Assembly (NCBI GenBank): GCA_003342895.1
Contig: PTFA01000191.1
Span: forward strand, 1,360,330-1,424,329
Source of the DNA: Casuarius casuarius
Taxonomy: Eukaryota; Chordata; Aves; Casuariiformes; Casuariidae
Direction of reading: 5' to 3'
DNA: 64,000 nucleotides
A program made the translations under genes and the position numbers. The notes under the pieces are model-generated. The model saw only the letters and a program-made list of their open reading frames with translations, was not told the origin of the DNA and ran no database searches. Positions 35,806-45,850 of the stretch are shown piece after piece. How positions within the stretch are numbered: position 1 is the stretch's first letter; every line of letters starts with the position of its first letter.

Positions 35806-35886
35806 GGGTCAGATTCTTGGCTAGTTTCAATCAACAATATCATCTGGCTTTAACAGAGCGACCCCAGTTTACTCAAGCTGGGGATT
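35806..35886 (+). mobile_element. MITE-like palindromic element
   Basis: GGGTCAGATTCTTGGCTAGT on the left and CAGTTTACTCAAGCTGGGGA on the right correspond to the inverted ends of 'gggccagatcctcagctggtgtaaat...atttacaccagctgaggatctgg'. The centre is diverged. Confidence 0.5.
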
Positions 35887-37079
35887 ACCTCTTTTGTTCA
35901 AAAACCTTGCAGTCTGAAAGTTGTAATGATAAAGTAACAGTTGGTCCTGGGTAGTTATAAAAACCTTGGGGGAAAAAAAAAAACAGGAAGAAAATCAATC
36001 TCTTTGCAACAGCATTTGGAAAATCCCACTTAGCAGGCTGCACGAGGCAGACGAAGAACCTTCCTTTGGCAGCATATCTTGCAAATGAAGCTATTGAAAT
36101 TTCCACACATTGACTTTTTTTAGTGGAAGCTCCTGGATAGTCCTGTTTTGTTGAATATTCATTTTGGTGATCAGGGACTATGACATATGTTGTTATGTGA
36201 ACACTATAAACACCAAAGCCAAACCTTTTCCCACAACGCGAATCTCCCAGATAGGCCTTTTTCGATGAAAGAGCCATCTTGCATTTTCAGCAGAACAGAA
36301 ACCTCCTTAGCAATTGTTGTCCTGGAAGAGGCAATGTACTCTAAACTCAGAAGTTAGTTTCTTGTGTGACGACTGCTCGATGTGCCACGTTGATAGCTTT
36401 GTGGAGTAAACTCATTCCTCCCTGGCAACAAAAGTATTCATTCAAGGATCTGATCAGGAACAGCTACTCCCATTTTAAGTTCCCACATTTCAGTAGTCTG
36501 AATAAACTCCCTCATGTAGACAAGCTCTAAATATTCACAGGCAAAATGCAATGAAACAGTAGTGTTATGTGGGAAAGATCAGTAAAATTGGGCAATTTAT
36601 TCCCTGTATTGCTACTGCACATAAACATACAAGGAACATAAAAGGGAAAAATTAGACATTGGAATCAGAGGTGCCCATGTTTCACTTGTTTGCTGGCCAT
36701 GAGCAGGAAGAAGAAGAGAAAACTTGTCTTGGTAGTCACATAACCTGCTTACACGTATTTTGTGTGAGTGTCTGTACAATAGTCTTCAAAGCAGTGGGGT
36801 TTTGCTACTGTGATAAAGACCTCTGCCTCGGTGGTCTTCCCACCCTCTAAGGACTGTTAGGATTTATTTGTGAATCACGGGGCAAAAAATGCATTGACTG
36901 AAAGTCTGGATTGCTGTGTTGCATCAAAAAGCACCACCACCCATCTAGGTCTGAGTGGCAGAAACTCATTTAGCCTTCAAGGAAGATAACAGAAGAGCTA
37001 CTGCTTTTTATCTCTAAAATGAACCAATATTTGATGAGTGGGGTTTTCACCCCACTAAGTGGACCTCTGTTTCTTCCTT
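35887..37079. other. Non-coding; unrecognised 130-codon minus-strand frame at 35885-36277
   Basis: The minus-strand frame begins at an ATG (36277-36275) with A at -3 and G at +4, a favourable initiation context. It reads M-A-L-S-S-K-K-A-Y-L-G-D at the start and shows an F-rich run from an A/T tract near its end. No domain is recognised, and frames of this length are expected by chance. The rest to 37079 shows nothing. Confidence 0.4.
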
Positions 37080-37265
37080 TCCCCCGCTTTGGGCTGTTCA
37101 CTAGGTTTGACGGGGAGTTCTTCCGCCAAGGGCCGGGCTTGGCACCCTGAGGAGGGGAAGGGAGCTGAGCACATCCGGGGGTCGTGTCAGGGATGTTTGG
37201 CCGTGTTGGTGGGAGAGGCTTCTGCCCCGACCCGGGCTGCAGGGCAGCAGAAAAACGTAGCGGAA
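37080..37265. promoter_or_regulatory. Small CpG-dense, GC-rich patch
   Basis: About eleven CpGs in 185 bases (for example TTTGACGGGG, TTCCGCCAAG, GGGCCGGGC, CATCCGGGGGTCG, TGGCCGTG, CCCCGACCCGGG, AACGTAGCGG) inside otherwise CpG-poor DNA. It could be a small orphan CpG island, a lineage-specific promoter or a GC-rich CNE. No first exon or TATA box is evident. A 118-codon frame crosses it but is unrecognised. Confidence 0.35.
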
Positions 37266-38343
37266 ATAAAAGCTGGACAAAAATGTACAAAATCTGGTTC
37301 CTGTCATGCAGAACTTCTAAAGCTGAGAAAGAGGACATGCCTAGGTAAACCCAGACAGAGGGGACTTCTGCAGAGGCTGAGTGAGAATCCTTCCCATTTC
37401 CCACACAGTGGGTGACTCACAGTGATGTCTATGCTAGTCTGTGTGGTCTTCCCAATCTCCTGAACCAAGGAAAAATGCCTGAGCTGTTCCCCCTTAAAAC
37501 CACCTCAGTTCCTGAGGTACCAGATCTTAAAATCAGAGCATTACTTTCAAAGCAAAATTATTGGAAGTGCTCTCAGAGATCCCTACATTTTACTAATGGT
37601 TTATTTCCCTCTTTCTTCCCTTTCAGGCCTGTACACTTGGTGTATAGTACTTGAGAAAGTTGGCTTTCTGAAGTAGAGGGATAGGAAATATAGCACCAAT
37701 AAATTTTTATATCCTTTCTCTAATATATATTTTTAAAATAATTTCTCTGCACAATCTATTTTTCTTTGTGAATGCAGAGTACATGAGTCTGTGGTAGGGT
37801 ATAAAGATTTTATTGGCACCCATTTGGGATGGTGTAAAAAAAGTCTCTCCCACTCCTTGTAAAAGTTTTAATAAAATAAAATTATAGAGCATTTAGGAGA
37901 AAATTAATATCTAATTTTGCTGATAAAACAGAATACTGCCAAGCCTGCTCAGTCCTTCAATAAAAAAAGAAATAACTACAGAAGTGAATCAAGCCAGGCC
38001 AGCTTCTCAGCTCTCCCTGGTCTACATTACCTATTCCGCTAGCACAAAACAGCCAAGCCATTTCAATGCAATATCCACCCTGCTTAGGAACACCCTGCAG
38101 TTGCTAGGAGCTCCTGTATTGGCTTTGGTACCAACTTCAGGTGTATCAGCTATTTGGTTTCACTGTTCATCCTCCAGTTTAACACATGGGAATAAGGTCT
38201 TGGGGGAGAGACTCTGGCTAACCAGCTCTCCCATGTGGTATGGGAGGGTTAACCTTGAACACACACAATCAAAGCATAATCCAAGGAGAGAGGCAGAGGA
38301 CATCTTGGACTGATTTCCATCAAAACATCATGAAAGTCCTTCC
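37266..38343. other. Non-coding, no feature recognised
   Basis: AT-rich to mixed, no recognised repeat. Short frames up to 109 codons, unrecognised. Confidence 0.4.
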
Positions 38344-38368
38344 GGGGGGGGGGTGGGGGGGGGTGGGG
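38344..38368 (+). repeat. G-rich run (G10-T-G9-T-G4)
   Basis: Twenty-three G and two T, a strong G-quadruplex candidate and a difficult sequencing template. Confidence 0.9.
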
Positions 38369-39479
38369 CACATCTGTACATGGCAAAAGCTGCAGTTAAC
38401 CAGGTGTTATTGCTTCCTGGTAGAACTTGTAACTGGCCTGAAACACCAGCCCCATTTCAACCCTCTCATTAATCACCATCCAAAAGCACAACAGGAATCA
38501 ATGATCAGGACTTAACAGGTGTCATGCACAGGCTGCGAAGGCTATCTTTCTCTCTCCCCTTTCCCAGGGACAAACTGCGTTTAGATATGTCAGTCTAGAT
38601 GCCAGCTAGCAAAGGACAAATATCTCAACATTTGTTTCAGTGATAAGAATCCAAAGCTGGAAGCACCATAAGTGTGGAAGAAGATTGCTTAGGAAGAACC
38701 AGATGATCTGAAGGAGCAGGAGGATAGAGGAGGAATAAACTTCCAGAGTGTTGCTAGGACACGGGCTTGAGCCCTTGGTCAGCCAGACTGCTTAACCGCT
38801 GGCATAACTCCCTGGCTCAATGTTGGCCTCTGTCAACTAGCACTCTTACAGCTGATGTCTGGGCATGGTTTTGGGGAGAGCATGGCCTAAGGAACCATTC
38901 CCAACAGGCAGCATGGATGGAGCCAGCCCGTTCTTGGGAGAAGAGATTATGCACGTGGATACAGGTTGCTTGTACCATCTGTTATCAGGACCAGACATTT
39001 TATATAATAGTAGAGATACAGACATAAAGCACAAGATCACATGCCTAGGATGTAAGAACACCACAAGGTATGACAGTGCGTGAGTCTTCTCCCTTAACTG
39101 CAGGTATCTCTCATTTAAGCATCTGGTTAAAGCTTGCTGTCTGTGCTCCCTCTATCTGTCCTAGGCAAAGATGGGCTTCTCCAGAGGGTGATCCAAGTAT
39201 CAAGAAAATTGGAGAAATTGACATCTGAAAGCACCTTTCTTCACATTGGTACATTAGACTAAATTTTGCACTTTAGATGGCTGCTAAAATTAAGTGACAT
39301 TAATGTGATCATGGGGACTAAGAATAAGGATTTCAATCATAAACAGAAAAAGGTACATAGTTGATAGGACATACCACATGAAGTAAATCCAGTGAGGACA
39401 GGAAAATTTTGTTGCCACTTTTTGAGGCTCTGCTGAGACCTCCTTTAATAGGGTATTTGGGATTCTGGTCATTCATGTT
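38369..39479. other. Non-coding, no feature recognised
   Basis: Mixed sequence with no recognised gene or repeat. Confidence 0.4.
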
Positions 39480-39840
39480 CAAGGAAGCTCAGCTGGAACT
39501 AGAGCCGGTTCAGAGAAGAGCTTTGAGATACCTCAGAGAACAGAGAGCTGCGTTTTCTTTTGCCTAGACAAGTGAAGGCTGAGCAAAGATACAACTCCTG
39601 CCAACAAATACATCTCAGGCATGAAAAAGAACCAGGGCGGTCAGTCCTGGCTCCAGATAGGTGGACACCTGCTGGCCCTGAGCATGTGTTGGCTGGAAGT
39701 TGGAAGAAGGTTCCTAAACCATTTATGGAGCCAGATCCAAAGAAGTTTTCTAATACGAGCTGTGGTAAGGAAAACGTCCACAGTTACAGGCTTTTGAGGG
39801 TCATGAAAGATACAATGCAATGTGGTAGTGTCTTAAATAC
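39480..39840 (+). mobile_element. CR1 LINE fragment, C-terminal ORF2 region (plus strand)
   Basis: GAGCCGGTTCAGAGAAGAGC (39503) matches 'agagggttcagagaagagccac'. TTTTGCCTAGACAAGTGAAG then GCTGAGCAAAGATACAACTC (39557-39597) matches 'tttagcctagaaaagagaaggctgaggggagatatgat'. GTTGGCTGGAAGTTGGAAGA (39688) matches 'ggctggaagttgaagctaga'. The order fits the ORF2 C-terminal end of CR1. Frame is broken, with many substitutions. The end is uncertain. Confidence 0.65.
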
Positions 39841-40139
39841 GAAGATGCTGGACTGCCTTAGCTGAAGGCTGGGCTAGTGCACCAGGGAAATACCACTAAA
39901 TGTTTGCCTTGGCCTTGTACTTGTCTCAGCATCTGCTTTTGGCAGCTGTCAGAGGCAGGGCACTGGCCTAACTGGGCCTTTGGGCTGAACCTATCACCAT
40001 TCTGCGCTTTACTGCATTACTTGTAATAAAGGAAGTTAGGAGAGTATAAATAATCTCTTCTAAGTGCTATGCTTTGGCCCTCTAGCCTTCCACCTACTAC
40101 CCCCTCAATTCTGTAAGGCCAGGGAAAAAGCCAGTCCTT
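39841..40139. other. Non-coding, no feature recognised
   Basis: Possibly the last part of the CR1 copy, too diverged to say. Confidence 0.35.
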
Positions 40140-40900
40140 GCTGAGTATCCCTCCTGTTTTCAATAAAAACATGTTTTGGTTTGGTAAATATCAGCAATAT
40201 AGCCATTCATTATATATACTGAAAATAATTTGCTTGTGTTATTATATCAAAGTCATTAGGCATTGCTTTCAATGTGCATACTATATTAATTCCATATAAA
40301 CGAGCGGGTTAGTAAAAGTGGTCTGACTTAAAGAAAAGAAAATGGGCTGACTTAGAGATATTGGTTGCAGATAATAGAAGATTTTTTTGATTAAAATGTA
40401 TAAGAATTTGAATAAGAATGCATTGTTTGGAATACATTTCCACTGGTCTCCAAAAGAATTCCTAGTTGCAGATATATGTGGTTTGCGTTAACAGGCGAAG
40501 GATTAAAAAAATACATTGGTTTGAGCTAATTCTTGTAATTATATATTTTTGGTAAATGTAAATTGATTTGGTATAATAGATCTGATTGGAAAATTACCTG
40601 TTTGAGATGGGAAAATAAAAGAGACTGTTGGACATAAGTTTGAAAAAATGTTGGGTTTCAGTAGGATACTTTGCTCTGAATGAAAGTCTGTTTCAATAAA
40701 AATGTTGATTCGAAAATTGTGGTTTTTAGTAGGATGGTATTTGATCCATTAAAACTGTATTGGTTTCATTCTTTATGTTTGCCTTTCGTTGAAATATATT
40801 GGTATGAAGCATGAAATAAGCATGTGTCAGGCATTACTCAGAATAAAAAAAAAGAATAGAAAAGAAGCAGCAGCTATAATTGTTAAAACAAGTCTAAGTA
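40140..40900 (+). repeat. AT-rich block with weak internal periodicity
   Basis: Strand-asymmetric: T and G dominate over C on the plus strand. Related phrases recur: TTTCAATAAAAACATG (40158), GTTTCAATAAAAATGTTG (40691), CCATTAAAACTGTATTGG (40747); and GGGTTTCAGTAGGATAC (40652) beside GTTTTTAGTAGGATGG (40721). This could be an old minisatellite or an AT-rich transposon not known to me. It has no long open frame. Confidence 0.4.
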
Positions 40901-41040
40901 ACCCAATGTAATTTTACGTCATATGGCCCTAGTGCTGGAAGAAGAAACAGCTTGTTTCTCTGTTGTGTGCAGAAGGCAAATCACAGTCATTATGGGCAGA
41001 AGAGAATCAATCCTCTTCCCAAGAGCCAACGAAAATGTTG
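40901..41040. other. Non-coding, no feature recognised
   Basis: Leads into the MITE-like core at 41041. Confidence 0.35.
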
Positions 41041-41072
41041 CCACTGGTGTCACTGGGAACAGGATCAGGCCC
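41041..41072 (+). mobile_element. MITE-like remnant
   Basis: CCACTGGTGTCACTGGGAAC then AGGATCAGGCCC matches 'gccattgacttcagtgggagcaggatcaggccc'. Only one arm is clear; the upstream AAAATGTTG fits 'gttttg'. Confidence 0.55.
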
Positions 41073-41099
41073 AAGGAATGCAAAGATGGAAAATATCTG

Positions 41100-41320
41100 C
41101 TTTGTTAGATCAGCCGATCTATCAGGGCTGCCAGAAATGGATTGATCCACAGAGGACATTCGGAATTGCTTTGTCTGGCCTAAATTTGAGTTATACCAAT
41201 GACAGGGATCCTACCACTTCCCTTGGAGAACTTTTCCACATTCTAATTGATCTGATTGTTAGGAAATTGTTCATAAAATTAAGAATCTTGGAAGTAAATA
41301 AGTGAACTCAGGCAGAACTA
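41100..41320 (-). mobile_element. CR1 LINE 3' fragment (minus strand)
   Basis: CAATGACAGGGATCCTACCA, CTTCCCTTGGAGAACTTTTC and CATTCTAATTGATCTGATTG then TTAGGAAATTG follow 'aatgatggggattctaccacctcctttggtaatttgttccagtgcttaattatcctgacagttaggaag', the reverse complement of the ORF2 C-terminal end of a CR1 type common in turtles. It covers the same consensus part as 43740-43830, so it is a separate insertion. Confidence 0.7.
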
Positions 41321-41470
41321 CTCCATGCAAAGAGTAATAACCATATGGAATGAGTTAGTCTGGGGAAGGCAACTGAACAGTATAAATGAGTTCAAGAGAC
41401 ATTCAGATTTATTTCTGGAGAAGGAGGGGACTGGGAGTATGATGAAAAAAAGCAGGGAGGAGGGTTTAAC
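41321..41470. other. Non-coding, purine-rich
   Basis: GGAGAAGGAGGGGACTGGGA and similar words; no gene or repeat family recognised. Confidence 0.4.
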
Positions 41471-41524
41471 AGACATTTAAAAAGGGAAGGCATGTTTAAA
41501 GGGAGGACATTTAAAAAGAGAGGG
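41471..41524 (+). repeat. Short imperfect tandem repeat
   Basis: GACATTTAAAAAGGGAAGG at 41472 recurs as GACATTTAAAAAGAGAGGG at 41506, with a shorter related unit CATGTTTAAAGGGAG between. Confidence 0.8.
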
Positions 41525-42579
41525 CTTGGTGGATTTTTTTCCAAAGATTTGTTTTTATTGGTTTGATGTGTGAGCAAAAACACTCTACCCGTAGCACAGA
41601 ATGTGAGAAAGGTTTTTTTTTCTTTTTTTGGAGAAAGTTTTATTTCAGCTGTAGAAATGGGTTATGCACTTGTGGTCTTGTTTCTGCCATGCTCCTTTCC
41701 CATTGACAACAGGCTTGATCCCATTTTTAGCTGGTGGCACACACTTAAAACCCTGTGATTTCAAGTTAAACACGTGAATTGAGGCGCTGACCCCTTACAC
41801 TAGAAGAATGTGCTATCTCTGGCCAATTCTGGGTGGGCCAGGAGAGCCAATCTGGTGGATCAGGCCAGAGCCAATTCCTGCAGAAGAGGAGGCTCAACCC
41901 ACGGGACAATATATTATCATTCCAGCCCTGATGAAAGACCATGGTCATAGAAGAAGTACTGCATGTAGCTGCAGCTTTAATGGTTTAAAAAGTGTGAATT
42001 AGCTGCAGGTATTCCCTGGAGAGTCAAGCTGAGAGGATAGGGCTCTTGGCAAAAAGCATGACACAGCAGGCAGACGTTGAGGTTTGTGGAGCTGCAGTTC
42101 TCCCAGGATATGGGCTCCAGTCCCACATGCAATGGGTTGCATGTGTGAAGATTTCAAGTACTCAGCCTCCTCTATTTCAGGGAGCAGGGAACACAGCCTA
42201 AGTTGCTCTTACTTCAGGAAGCTACAGCACATCGCAGCAAAGTCTTTCCATCTTGGTGCCTTCTGCACAGTTGGAGAGCAAAACTCTTGAGATGTACTGC
42301 TGTGAACCTGCCTCAGCGGTTAGGGTAGTTAGAGGGGTTCTGCACCTGTGCACTTCAGAGAAGTTTCTGGTGTTTACAGGACCAGGGTGGGTGGGATGAG
42401 CTGCTTGGGACCCGGAACACGTTACCGTGTATATTTCTGTGTGTGCACCTATGTACACAAGTACTTAGTGTAACAGCAACAGGATATGCACACACACAAA
42501 ATGGGAGTTATACCATTCATATAACAAAAGAAAGAATAATAGCTTGCCACTTACACTGTTAAAGTTCAGCCAAATAATT
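41525..42579. other. Non-coding, no clear feature
   Basis: T-rich to 41640. Near 41820-41880 the word GCCAATTCTGG/GCCAATCTGG/GCCAATTCCTG occurs three times within 60 bases. Nothing else recognised. Confidence 0.4.
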
Positions 42580-42596
42580 AAAAAAAAAAAAAAAAA
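42580..42596 (+). repeat. Poly(A) run, 17 bases
   Basis: Uninterrupted A17. No retroposed body recognised upstream. Confidence 0.9.
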
Positions 42597-42999
42597 GAAA
42601 GCCAACAACTACTGCTGCAATTAGGACAAACTTTTCCAAGAATAACGACGTATGGCTATGTACAGCTGGGGGCTAAGATAGAGTTGTAAACTCAGGTTAT
42701 AAATAGACTGGCCTGGTGGAAGTAGGGGCATGTTCATGAGGAGTTACCAAACAAATCACTGCCATTTTTGTCCTCACTGGCAGTCCTGGAGGAAGGGTGT
42801 CACTAAAAAAAGAGTGGCAGTTCTGTGCTGCCAAAGGCATCCTTTCTCTGCTGCCCATCGCAGGCAGCACCCCACAAAGAAAAGCATTGCTGTCACTTGG
42901 CCCTGCCAGTCACATTAAAAAATAAAAATCCTGCTCAAGGGATACACCAAAACTGAGCCCCCCCCCACCGCCTAGAAAAATAAATTAGTGTTTCTCATG
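42597..42999. other. Non-coding, no feature recognised
   Basis: Ends with a C-rich run (42958-42966). Confidence 0.4.
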
Positions 43000-43400
43000 T
43001 ATGTGTTTAAAAAGAGTGGCTTCAGGTTTGCAAGGCTGGAGGCAGAGCTGGCCGGAGCTGCCAGCCTCGCTGGAGCTCTGCCCCTCCGCACCGGGGCTGC
43101 ACTTGGCCTGTCAGACTTGATTAATTCTCTTACGAACGCGAGGCCACAAATGCACTTTGTCAGACTTTTGGGAAAAGCCCAGGCGGACCAAGCACAGGTT
43201 TCCTGTGTCCTACCCACCGCTAAATAAACACTTTTAAGATACAGAAGTTTGACATTCTGGCTTAATTTTTGGTCTAATAGGGATTTACCAGGCAGTTCTT
43301 GGAATCAGGTTGTTAAGCTCTGGCAGAATGAACGAGGATCTAAGGGGCACAGAGACTTAACTCCCATGTTTGGATGACAGCTGTAGGGTCGTTTTAACTA
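43000..43400. promoter_or_regulatory. GC-rich to AT-rich CNE-like stretch
   Basis: 43030-43150 is GC-rich with several CpGs (CTGGCCGGAG, CCTCGCTGG, CCGCACCGGGG, TTACGAACGCGAGG). It adjoins TTGATTAATTCTC at 43118-43130, a partial HNF1/homeodomain-type word. Beyond 43200 it is AT-rich and repeat-free. It could be an enhancer; no transcript structure is evident. Confidence 0.35.
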
Positions 43401-43655
43401 TATTATTTTACGGTATGCCTCATTTCCATTGCAAAAAGTGGACTTTCTGCAGAATCTAAAAATCGTATTANACAGAATCACAGACTGTCTTAAATACGAA
43501 ACAGTTATTAAAGGAGGAGCTGTAACAAGCGAACACACACACAGCTTGAGCTCCACCTTTGTGCCCTTGTTTACCGGGGAGGGACGGCACCTGCTCTGTG
43601 TGGTCCACAGAGGCACCTAGCGGTGAAACAATAGAAGCAAGAAAACACAAAGCAC
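43401..43655. other. Non-coding, one unresolved base
   Basis: Base 43471 is N. Open frames through it are short and unrecognised. Confidence 0.4.
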
Positions 43656-44020
43656 AGGATAGAGGGACTTCAGGAAACCTACTAATTCACCCCCAGACTA
43701 CAGCTCTGCCCTATGTCAGTCCTGGTATAACTTAAGGATTAATCAAATGTTTATCAATCTCTAGAGACGGAAGTGTCACAAATTCCTTGAGTACTCTACT
43801 CCACTGCTGTGAGAAAGCTTTTGCCCATGTCTCGTATAAGGATTTTCTTGCTGTAATTTAAGCAATTTACTCCTCTTTCCCTCCACCTTGGAAAAAAGAT
43901 TCCCTTCCTACATTCCCTACCATATCTTTGACAACAGTCCCCATGGATGGGATGCATGCCACCAGGCTTCTGCGCTGTGTACTCAGCATGTCATTCAGCT
44001 GTCCCGTCTTCTAGCACCAA
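43656..44020 (-). mobile_element. CR1 LINE 3' fragment (minus strand)
   Basis: AATCTCTAGAGACGGAAGTG, TCTACTCCACTGCTGTGAGA and TCTTGCTGTAATTTAAGCAA then TTTACTCCTC correspond to 'atctctagtgatggagattccaccacc...cattccagtgctt...ccttgctgcaatttaagcccattgcttcttg', the reverse complement of a reptile CR1 3' region. The right end fades after about 43930. Confidence 0.7.
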
Positions 44021-45689
44021 GCTGTCGGAAAAGACACAAGCCCGACTGGACTTCATTTTGAAGCTGCAATAGAGTCCTGGAATGAGGGCCCTGAACTTTT
44101 CCATATGTTGAAGACTCCAAAATGAAATCAAGACAGGGCTGACCACATGCTTGTGGAATGTAACAAGCTGGCCATGCCCCTCCTGCCCTGGCCATATGCA
44201 AACCTACCTGCAACACTTCTCCTCCTCTGTGAAAACTTCCGTCCTTCTCAGTTGACACTAGCCACTGATTGGCACTCATTGAAAAATCTTTTCTGCTAAG
44301 TAGAGGTTCAATTTTTGGCCTTCCGTGTCAATTAAGCTACCACAGAAGAAGGGTTAAGCGTGGTGGAAATCTGCATATGTGCCTTACAGGTAGATAAGGA
44401 AAATGCCTTACTGTTTTGCCTGTTCAGTTTTCTTTCATGATACTGGGAAATCCATGGCTAGGACTAATCCTTACATTTGGAGTGATCATATTAAAGCCAA
44501 ACTTCAAGACAAAATCTGGCATACTTTCCACGGTGATTCCCATGGAGGGGTTCTTGTCCCATCTTGAGTCACGTGACCTCATTTAGGGATGGGCACAGAA
44601 TGAGTGTCATGGTCTCACAGTTTCTTGCTGTGAAGCTGGGAAAGATAAATAATCAGGACATGGCTTGCAATGGGGAGAAAGGAAAAATCAGGCAAAAATA
44701 GCATGCTGAAGACTTTTTCAGAATCCCATCTTTTAAGACTCTTTTGGCTATTCCAAGGTGCCTTCATATCCTACGTAAATGAGCATACTCTTTGACATTA
44801 GCTTACCCTCTAAAATGTTGAATGTTGATTTGGCCCATCATTTAATTTTAAAGTCATAAGAAGACTCATCTTTCTTTTCTTCTGACACAGGGAGTAGAGA
44901 CCAGAAACCTCCTTCCGGCTACAGCTGGCAGCTCTACAGCACTTTTAAGAACTCTATGTACCTGTTTTTTCACTGGCTGTGTCTGGAGATGAAGCGTTTT
45001 ACTTTACTGGAGAGTTGTTGAAGAAAGCCAGTCATTTTAAAGGGCAGGATCATATCTTTAAAAAGCATCAACATTCCATCTTAAGAAATCTGGATGGTTT
45101 CCACAATACCGCACACCCTGTAATTGCTCTTATTTGACTCCAAAACCAAAATGAAATTTGGCATTCACTTACAGTTTTACTTGCTTACATGTGAATATTC
45201 CGTATTTGCACATTTTAAAAGTATATAGTTGCTCCTTTCTGATTTTAGGTCTAGATAAGAGTGTGAATAAGAGCTTCACTCACTGTATTGCAAGAAATCC
45301 GTTACTGACATCAGTGTGACTATGAGGTCTGCATTTAAAACAAATGTAAGGATCATTTCAGGATCTTTGAGGAGGTTGATTATGGAATTGCAAAACTTAC
45401 TAAATAATATGCTGATGCTGCAGATTAATTTAATGAGGTTGAGTTCTAGTTAAGCATTTTAATGTGCATGTTGTAAATAAATAATGTAGGACATTGCTTC
45501 TTTAGTATAGCAATAATAACTTTAAATTAAACCCTAGTTACAAAGAAATTAACTTTCACCTTGCTGGCTACAAAATGCATCACTTAATCTTGAAGACAAG
45601 TTAGAGTACACTTCAGGCAAGAGAATCCTTCAAAGCTGGAAAGTAAGAATCACATTCCATTTGAGATATGCATAAATTATTGAAATTTC
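44021..45689. other. Non-coding with a palindromic E-box
   Basis: GTCACGTGAC at 44568-44577 is a perfect 10-bp palindrome with the CACGTG E-box and flanks favoured by USF/MITF/TFE-type factors. A single site of this kind is weak evidence of function. The remainder is AT-rich, with no recognised gene or repeat. Confidence 0.4.
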
Positions 45690-45850
45690 CATCAAAAATG
45701 AAAGCTGAAATTAGGGACTCTTTTTGCAAAATCTTACCATCAAAACCTTATAATTTTCTTCCACAAATTGTTTGAATTTCCCATGTTTATATGCTGAAAA
45801 ATTTCCCCTGTTACAGTCCAGTCAGATTTTTCAGATGTTACACCTTTGTT
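45690..45850 (+). mobile_element. AT-rich interspersed DNA-transposon remnant
   Basis: AATTTCCATCAAAAATGAAA, GCTGAAATTAGGGACTC, TTTTTGCAAAATCTTACCAT and TGCTGAAAAATTTCCC resemble the family at 7950, 24985, 32190 and 53822. Boundaries are approximate. Confidence 0.4.

Noticed and set aside
36970..37415. Overlapping 144- and 118-codon frames on opposite strands
   Set aside because: They cross the CpG-dense patch, where stop codons are rare by composition; neither resembles a protein.
42500..42596. Retroposon ending in A17
   Set aside because: Same reasons: no recognisable body, no flanking duplication.
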